Assembly (NCBI GenBank): GCA_008690995.1
Contig: VRMN01000004.1
Location: 682,001 to 746,000 of the forward strand
Length of the DNA: 64,000 nt
DNA from: Porphyridium purpureum
Taxonomy: Eukaryota > Rhodophyta > Bangiophyceae > Porphyridiales > Porphyridiaceae
Direction of reading: 5' to 3'
How positions within the stretch are numbered: the stretch's first letter is position 1; every line of letters starts with the position of its first letter. Below, one piece after another: positions 46,801 to 55,800 of the stretch. Position numbers and translations under genes: made by a program. The notes under the pieces were generated by a model that saw nothing but the letters and a program-made list of their open reading frames with translations, made no database searches and was not told where the DNA came from.

Positions 46801-49800
46801 ATGGCAGGCGATTCTCGGTCGCGCGCGCTCAGTACGGGCTCCGACGATCAGTCCTTTTTTTCGATGCGCTCGTCCATGGGGAGCAGGCGCAGGAGTATAG
46901 GCACGCCCAGGGCGCAGCAGCAGGACTCGCAGCATTCCACAGCGCCGGTTCATCAGCCCGTGGTACATACTTCTCAGACAGGGCTCGGACCTCCTTCGGA
47001 AATGCAATCGGACGCGCATTCACCGCTGTTTCGCGTACACTCGCCAAGAAGGGAATGGAAAATGATGAGGAGTCTCCAATCCAGTCAGAAGCGAAGCATG
47101 CCGCACGCAGATGAATCGATGAACCACCGCGAGCAGGGAGCGCGACAGCAGTCCGTCCCGCAGGCGCAAGGCTCGCCTCGAAAGGGGGGGTCTAAAGGCT
47201 TTACGAACCTGATCCCCAAGTCATCTTTTGGATGGACTTCCAGAGAAAAGCAATCACACCAGCACCAGACAACATCGCCAGGTGTTGGTGCAGCAGAGGC
47301 CTCATTTGCATCGCGCGGCGGTCTGCTGGACCGAAGCGGCCGCGGTAATGTTCACGCAGCTAGCGTTGCGCCACTGGAAGCAGCACTCGACTCATCTGAC
47401 TCAGAAAACGAAATTCTACCGTTCGGGCCGGCGCGTTCACTGTCACCACCTGGCGCGGGACTTGCGAGAATGCGGTCGACCGAAACGACATCTGACGAAG
47501 ACAACGATGACGACGAATTTCTAGATTCATACCGGGATGCGCAGAACGAAACCCAAGTCATCGGTGTGCTTGCGGATCCAGATGCGGTCAAAGAGGAGTG
47601 GGGCGATGACTTTGTGCTCGAGTCCGATACTCTGCTGGACGGAAACGCCCTCTCGGTTACACACGCTCCCAGCAGCACGACTGGTCACGCCGGCTCAGCT
47701 TCGTTACCATTGGCCAGGCAAAGTGGTAAGAGACATGATGTGACGTCATTGAGCGCCACAACGAGCACAAGTAGCTTGGAAGCGTTGATCCATCCCGTCT
47801 CGAAGTCATTAGCGTCTTCGGATCCGCATTCCACAGACTCTCTGCAGGATGTCGCGCGCAAGATCCTGGAATGCTTGAAATCATCCAAGCCAAGTGAATC
47901 TCTGCCATCACCGCGGTCGTCACAGTTGGATAAGATTTCCTTGGCTCCCACAGACCAAGACGAATCGCGGCTGTCAAGTTTGCCATTTTCGCATCCAGTC
48001 CAGGAGGCGGCTCCGGAGGAAGCGTACTCAGTACGTGAATCATCCTCCGTGTCACCAGAGGACGCTGCGACTAGGAATTTTGGTCTTGTGCGGGCGTTTA
48101 GTGACATTGGCGACGAAGTGAAACGATTCGTGAGCATGACGCTGACACGCGGAAGTACGGCCTTGACGGGCGCGCATTTAGGCAATGACAGTAGTGCCCG
48201 CATTGCGCACGGTGCTCTAGATACTGCGCTTATTGGACCAGAGCCCTACGGTGACGCACGCGTGTTTGAATCCTTGGATATTGCAGCGGCTGGTATTGGG
48301 CTTGATATGTTTGGCGACATGGCTGTTGAGTCACTGTGCTCCTTCGTTTCAAAGCACAGAATCCGCTTGGTGTCTCCATCCGAGTTTTGCAGCCCTGCCG
48401 TATACGGCCACGCATGCAGTGTGCACAAGCCATTCCTTTTGGAAGCACTTGCAAATCACGCCACCACTGCTGGCGAAAGCACACGTTCCGAGCAAGATTG
48501 GAACGCGGAGCGCACCTTTTCGAACCTCATCGAGAACGAGTGCGTTGAGCGCACGCACTTTCTGTGCGAGCTGGAGCATGACGATTCAATTCAGTGTTCG
48601 TCACTTGATAATATGCTCACAATTTTCTCTTGGGAAATCTGCGCTGCCAGGAATCTGGTGCTCCGGGACAAGTGCCCGCGTGCCGCCAGAAGTACGGAGA
48701 CTGGTATGAGTGCCGCGGTTTCCGCATTCGGACATGGCCGCGGGCTTGCGGCGGCGCATTTACTGTCAGAAAGTCTGACCTTAAAGCAAAGCGGGCTGGT
48801 GGACAAGGCGCGAGTTGTTATGGTGCGCGCTTTGCTCGAAATTGCGCCATCCGTTCCTTGCCTAGGAGTGACGGACGTCAGCACTAAGGGTGAGAGTAAG
48901 GCACAATGCGTGTTCCAACCCATTGAACGTGAATTAATGAGCAGAATCGACTACAAGGACGTGCTCACCGCGGTTATGCTTCTGTGGGAGTTTGGGCTTT
49001 TGGAGCGGGAAAGCAGTACGGATCGTGTTTCACAGGCAGTATTATACTGGCGCGTTGGCCTTGCGCTGTGCTCAGAATGTTGGCCACAATCATCATTGGA
49101 GCGCTCACGAGACGCTCGCAGTACCATATGCCAGCTCGACGTAGAAGCACACAAAATTTGGAGCGTCGCTCTTTCTCGCGAGTCCGAATTTCAGACAAGG
49201 AAGGATGACACCTTTGTGTGGCCCAAGTTTTGGAGCCTTAATTTTAGTCTTGCGCTGATAAGCACGGTCATGGACGCGGGTCAGGGTGAAGGCGCAGGTT
49301 TGGGTTCGAGCTTGGGCATGAGTCCAATTCCAAGTCCAAGTCCAAGTCGAGATGCGGCCAGTGTCCCGTTGCAGTTCGAAACTGCGTTTAAGCTCGGTGT
49401 AAGTGCTCTGCATTTAATATTTGGAAATCTCATGATCGGCATGACCGAATACGGGTCGGACGCGGCGGTGAGTGTCTCCCATGTAGCGCCGTATCCAATC
49501 TCGAAAACGATTGCGCTGCTGTCGAAGATGACCGAAGCGGCACTTCAAGTCGGGGCGTTGCACTTTGGGACGCGATGCTCCCGTTGGCTTTTTGAGCTGG
49601 GCACGGCTCTTTTAAATGCCCCACTGCAAATTGCTGCCGCGAAGACTATGGATATGTTTGCCGCTGTCATGGTGTTGCAGCGTGGTTTGCCGTCCGAGGA
49701 GAGTTGTTCTCATTCGCCGGTCATGCTTGTCGAGCGCTTACGCGCCGCCCGGATCCGAATGTCGCGTGGCCGCGACATGAATGACGCTGGAAATGATGAG

Positions 49801-52800
49801 GATGACGAGGACGAGGATTGGGATGCTGAAATTGAAGGTGAGCTCAACGTGCGAATTTCACGCTATGTCGATGACTTGAATCTTGACTTTTCCTTCGCCG
49901 CGGAAAACACGACTGGCGGATCTCATGAGCTCCTTTCCAAGACAATGGGTACCCGTGCCATGACAGGGACCGATGCCCTGGTTCAGAATGTAGGAGTTTT
50001 GAAGTTGAGGCCTTTGGAGTTCGAGTCACGCGCCGCAATTCGACGCCGTTTGCAGAATAAGAAGAGCAGAAGTTTGGGAGGGGGAGTGATTCAGGGAACC
50101 CAGACAGGAGGAGATGTCAAGCAGACACTGGTGAGTGGATTTATGATTCGGGACACTTTCTCAGCGAGCGCGTTTTCCCACATGCTCAATACGTTCGTGT
50201 TGAGTCGCGGTGATCGCCACACTGCGGGGATCAGTGATCGGTCGGCGATGCGTCACAGTCGAGCTGAAGTTCATGCTGAACGGATTATGCACGGTGGTGC
50301 GGGCCTTTCGTCTAGTTCAGGAGCACATGATGAGGCACGTGCCGTGCCAGAAGAGTCGGTGGTGGATGACTCGCCCAAGTTGCGGAACCAGATTCAGAGC
50401 GTGCGTCCAAAAGATATTCTGAGCGAATTTCTGGAGAAATCGAAAAGCGTCTCTCGCCCTTCATTGGAGTGGAGTGCTCTGCTGCTCGATACGATCCATC
50501 GCATTGTGTACGTACCCAAGGTGTCCGACCTTGAGCTCTCACAGATGGAGACTATCATGCTCTCATTTTTTGAGACCACCAAGCGATACGCACGCACAGT
50601 GCCTATTCTTGACGAAAACAGTCTGCGAAACCGCCAGCTTTTGCTTGCAATGAGTACCCTCATCCTGTGGGTGGCGCGCGGCTTTGCACTGCGCGACGCG
50701 CGGCAGTACCCAGCGTTTCGTCACATGACAGACCTGCATGCACAGTGCTGCTCCTCTTACGTCTATGCACGGTGGCTCGAGTCGGTGCTCATAAGCACGA
50801 CACCAAGCAAATCATCGCATAGGATCAGCCTGGACACAACTGGGCCCCGTGATTTCCGCGTTTGTCTCGAGCCAGAATGCAGTGTCCGGGACAGAAGTGA
50901 CAGCAGAGTAGGCTTCAAGAGTCCGGCCCGTCGTCGGGCAGAACGCATCTCGATCTGCTGGGAAGATACTTTCCAGTTGGTTCATGTCTTGAATTTACTG
51001 GAGTGCGAATTTTCTGTTGGTCAGTCGGCATGCAAGCCGATTAAGTGGGACTTTTACTTCGTCGACCGTATCGTGTCGAGTCTGACGAGCCTTTCCGTCA
51101 TTCCACGCACTGCCACAGGCGATTTGGTGTCCCCGCGGGCAGCACCGAGTTCTTTTGCGGCAAGAGCGATCCACGCGGAGAACGAAAAGAGAAACAGCAT
51201 TCGCGAGTCGCTTTTGCAGATTTCCCATGCAGAGCAGAGTACGTTTGTGCGCCTGATTCATGCGTGCGCGTACGCGCGCATAAATTTGGAGCGTTTTATC
51301 GCTGAGTGCAAAGGTGAGGTAGATGATTTCAGCGGCGGTCCTCAGCTCGCACAGCATGCAGATACGTTCGCTGAATACATGAAACGAATGCACGATGAAG
51401 AGCAGAGACGTTGCGGCATGCGGTTATCACAAGAAACTAGCATGTTTGAAGACTTCTGGGCCGGATTACGCCGGCCTGTCGCTGGGCTGGATCAGACAGT
51501 TACGGAGACGCCCGTGTGGAATGCGCTGAGCGGACTACCTGTAATTCATCAGCCGCTTGGAGTATACACACTTATATTGACTACGCTCTACTTAGCTAGC
51601 GTCAATGTGGACCCTTCTTGGCTCAAAACCATGGACCTGGAAAAGGCTGAGATTGACTTCATCGATGGAAAGAAGAAGGAGCTTTTCGGACGCGTCAAGG
51701 ACCACCTCGAAACCAATCTTCAGTCCAGGCATTGGCCAGACCGAAACCGCTCGACCAATCCCAGTGCGGTGACCGGAAGCACGTTTGCTGGCTCGCCTGA
51801 TGATTCTTCCACGATTTCACGCAAGCCATCAAGGTCTCGATGGGACCGAACTTCGTCCTTTGGTCGCAGCTTTGACGCTGGGAATGAGAATGGGAACAAA
51901 AACGCGAACGAAGATGATATGTCTGGTCCCGCTTTATCGGGCTCGTTGGGATCTGCCCCGTCTGCTTCTTTCTCTTCGAGCAATGAGGATGCTCTGGCGT
52001 CTTTTCTGCCAAACCTTTTTAGTCGAAAGAAGAGCAAAAGGAGCAAGAAGCTTGACGATGCCGATCCTCAAAGAGACTTGAGCGGCCCAGCTGCAGTCGC
52101 TGACGGAGTCGCGCAGGCGGGCATGCACATGATATCTCCGCCACGCGCTGGGTCTACTGGGGATCGTGCTTTTCGAGCGGAGTATGACGAAGTGCGCCGC
52201 ACGCTAGGCTGGTTCGAGACAGTGTTGGATGAGGTGGCCGAGCGCGATATGTTCGTCATCAAGCAGGTGATTTCGGAGATTGACTTTAGCGCAATCATTT
52301 TCCAGCTCGGCAAGCTATATCCGTATATTTCGGGAGGTCACCTACCACACGCACGCGTCGCAATTGCGCTGGCACATTACGAACTTAATGTGCTGAAGCG
52401 CTACGCCATGGCGGAAAAGATGCTTTTTGATGCTGTGCTGATTCAGATGTGGCTGAATGGCGCGTTTTCCGAGGCGAATTATTTTTCCAAATCACCATAC
52501 GTTGACAATCCTCTTCTGAAGAAGAGCATTATGACAGCCAATCACACACTGGAAGGCACGCCTACCATCCTGCGCCTCTTTGGCGAAGTTGCGCTGGAGA
52601 ACGGCAAATACGAGCACGCCATGGCTGCGCTCTCCGCTTCGCTCTCACGGTACGAGGCACTCACAAACAGAAATGACGAGTATCTTGAGCAGCTTTTGCA
52701 CCTTGTTTGGATCGCGAATTCCAAGTCAGACTGGCGCCGGGCACTGCTTATGCTATCCACTATTGCAAAGCATGCGAAGCCGAAAGAAGGTAAGCGAAAC

Positions 52801-55800
52801 AGTTTCATGCAGTACTGCTTTGCCGTCTTCTCCACATGTGTGAATGCGGGTTGCTTTTTGGCCGCTGAAACGCCTGTAATGGCGCTCCGTTCACTGCTCT
52901 TGGAAGAATCAAAGGGCACTGCAGGCTTAAATTTCCCGCAGGTGTCGGTTGGTTCCAGCGCCAGTCCCGGGGATAGCGCCTTCGATGCGAGTGCAGCGAT
53001 ACCCATGAAGGGATACGGCTTGTATTTTGATCTGCATGGCAAAGGCAAAAAAATGACGAGTCTCACTGGGAGCGGTCCTTCGGATGTGGGGGTCAACGTT
53101 GAGGACGCTGAGCGTTCAGGCTCGAATGGGGAATCCGAGACATACAGTGTAGACCGAACGCTTGTGGATTTGTTTGAAGCGCACTTGATGCTAAAATCCG
53201 GAAAACTGTTTGACTGTCAGAAGCTGCTGCGGCATCTGCTTGAGCACAAGTTGCCGTATGGCTTGCGCCTGCGCGCGCTCGAGTCGTACGCGCGCGTGGC
53301 GTATGCCATGGGCCAGTTTCATTGCTGTACGGATCTATGTGAGGAGGTGCAAAAAGAAAGTCTCACACTCCGCTCGTTTTACGCGAACCGAAGCCAGAAC
53401 AATTACGATACGGACGGCCGTTACCTAGATCGGAAGGGTGTCGCTTTTGGCAACCGCGCGACTTCTGGCTTCGGAGCGATGGAAAATGGCATGGACGGCA
53501 GGACTGGAAATGATGACGCTGAAAGAAGGTTAAGCATGGACGCGTTCAAACAGCTTCAGAACACTTTGATCGAGCTGAGAAAGCGTAAGAGCCAACTCAG
53601 TCAGTTCTTTGGTGGTACCGCGTCCTTCTCGGGCCCGGTACGACGACATCGCCAGTCGCAGGCTCGAATGTCGACATCAGAGACCAGCCCCGGCAACTCG
53701 ACTTCGGCGTCATTTTCCGCATCCTTTTTCTTGCGTAGTGATGATGACGATGATGACGATGATGACGATGATGGCGATGATGGGAATGCCAGTAATGAGG
53801 GTTCTTTGAAAAGATCCACGTCGATGTCAGCGTTCAACTTTAGCCGTTGGAATTCTAGAAGCTCGAAAGGTCCACGATCGCATCGAGAGAGCGGTACTTT
53901 TCGACGTCACGCAAGCCGGGCGCTTTCTGAGAAATCAAATGAAGGAGCGACTGCCGTTGGGCCGACGCGCACGGTGTCATCGCGTAGCTCGTTCGACCTT
54001 GACGGAGAACAGCATCACTCGCATCAGGATGCATGTCACGTAGATGGCGTAGGCGACGGGGCAGAAATCGCTGACAGTCTGATGGATGAAGGCGGCGCGG
54101 CGGCCCTTGAGTCGCTGCTGATTCCTGAGATTGAGTTCTTGCGCATCAAGTCTTTAATCAAGAGCGAGAAATACTGTCCGGCGGCGCAGGCGTTGTCTGA
54201 TTTTGTGGAGTGCCTGGACGAGTCCAACCTACAATATCAGGCTCGATGTTCATTTCTGCGCGGCCGTATTTTATTCGAACTCTCGCGTTCCAGTAATCCG
54301 CAGTCCTCTTTCCGCGGCGGCGGCACATGCATTCACGGCGTGTCCGATTGCCCGTTTACACTGCACTCGGAAAAGGAAAGCGAAAGTCCGGTTGATAACG
54401 TAGGTTTTTTGGTGGCTCGATCGCTCCGCGCTTTTGAAGAGGCCGAACGACTTTACAATACTGTAGGTGATGAAGCGCACGCCCGCAAAGCGCGCTCGTA
54501 TTGGCTCAAGATGGCACTTGATTGGCTGTTCTCGCAGTGTGTGCTACGTCTCCGCGTGCCAAGCGCAAATTTTGGTGCAACAGAATCGGGTTCGGCACAG
54601 CAGGAGAGTCGTCGAGGCGGTTTGGCGGTCAACGGTAAGGACCATTATGATCAGGGCCAAACTACGGGTCAAAAGAAAGCGGGCGTTTTTGCCGGGTCAG
54701 GACATTTTACTGATGGAAATGACCATAATTATCGAGAGCCTCTTGGACCCGGTCATGCGGGCGAGGAATTCATGTCGCTGGAAGAAGCAAGGGTGCTCGT
54801 GGACTCGGCGAGCCGAATTCGGCGCGTGGGGCTTGATCTTGAATACGACTCGCATTCAGCCCCGTCCCCGTCGGCGGCGCGTGACCCTTTTCGTATTGAC
54901 CTCGCAGTACTCGACAGCACATGTGTGCAGTTGCTAAATTGGTACAGCGTCACGGACTGTGACCCTTTGAACGTCATTGACGCGTTGACCAGCATGAGCG
55001 AGTTTCGTTTTCTGAAGAGCCTGGAGCAGGAGCGCATGCAAGCTAAAGCCGACCAGGCCGACAGGGCGGCGTCGTGCGTGCAGAAAGGATACGATCCAAA
55101 TGTGTCCCATTCACAGTCACCATCTCAGGTAGAATCGGTGGAAAGCTCGGTTCCGAGAGGGCAAAATCTGTCGACGTCGTCCAGAGGGGGAAAAAAGAGT
55201 AGGGAAAACAAACATTCCGTTACGACACCAACAAAGCGGGCACCGACGCAGGCGTGGAAAGAATGGTTGCTCATTGCATGGGACCACTTCAAGCGGATGT
55301 ATGTTAAGCTACCATCGCTGCGTGTGCTTATCGTGCCGTGCGCGCCGTTGGGCAAATTGCAGCGTTTGAAGCGTTTGCTGGGTCGAATGGTTCGTTTGCT
55401 ACTTTTTGATCAGTACGCGACAGACGGTGGACCGAACGGCAAAAGCATGGAAGTGCACCTGCAAGCACTCGAAGTGTATACGACATTACAAGTGGATCTG
55501 TGGCGCCGCATGAATCTAGCACAAGAGTTTGACCGCAACCCGTCTCTCCATGTTGCAGCGGGTGATGACGACTTACGCGATATGCTGAATTTGCTTGCCT
55601 CGCGTAACCGTGCAGCTTCTTCTAACAGTGCATCGCACCCCGACTATGGTGCGAGCCGTGTGGGCTGGTTGCACCGCATTCGAGTAGCAGTGTCCGGGGA
55701 TTACGAGATGGCGCATGGATTGAATATTCCCGTGGAATCCGACCGAGCACCCCGAAAACAGCCGTCTGGAGGGGCGGGCGCTGTGGTGAACTTCATTGGA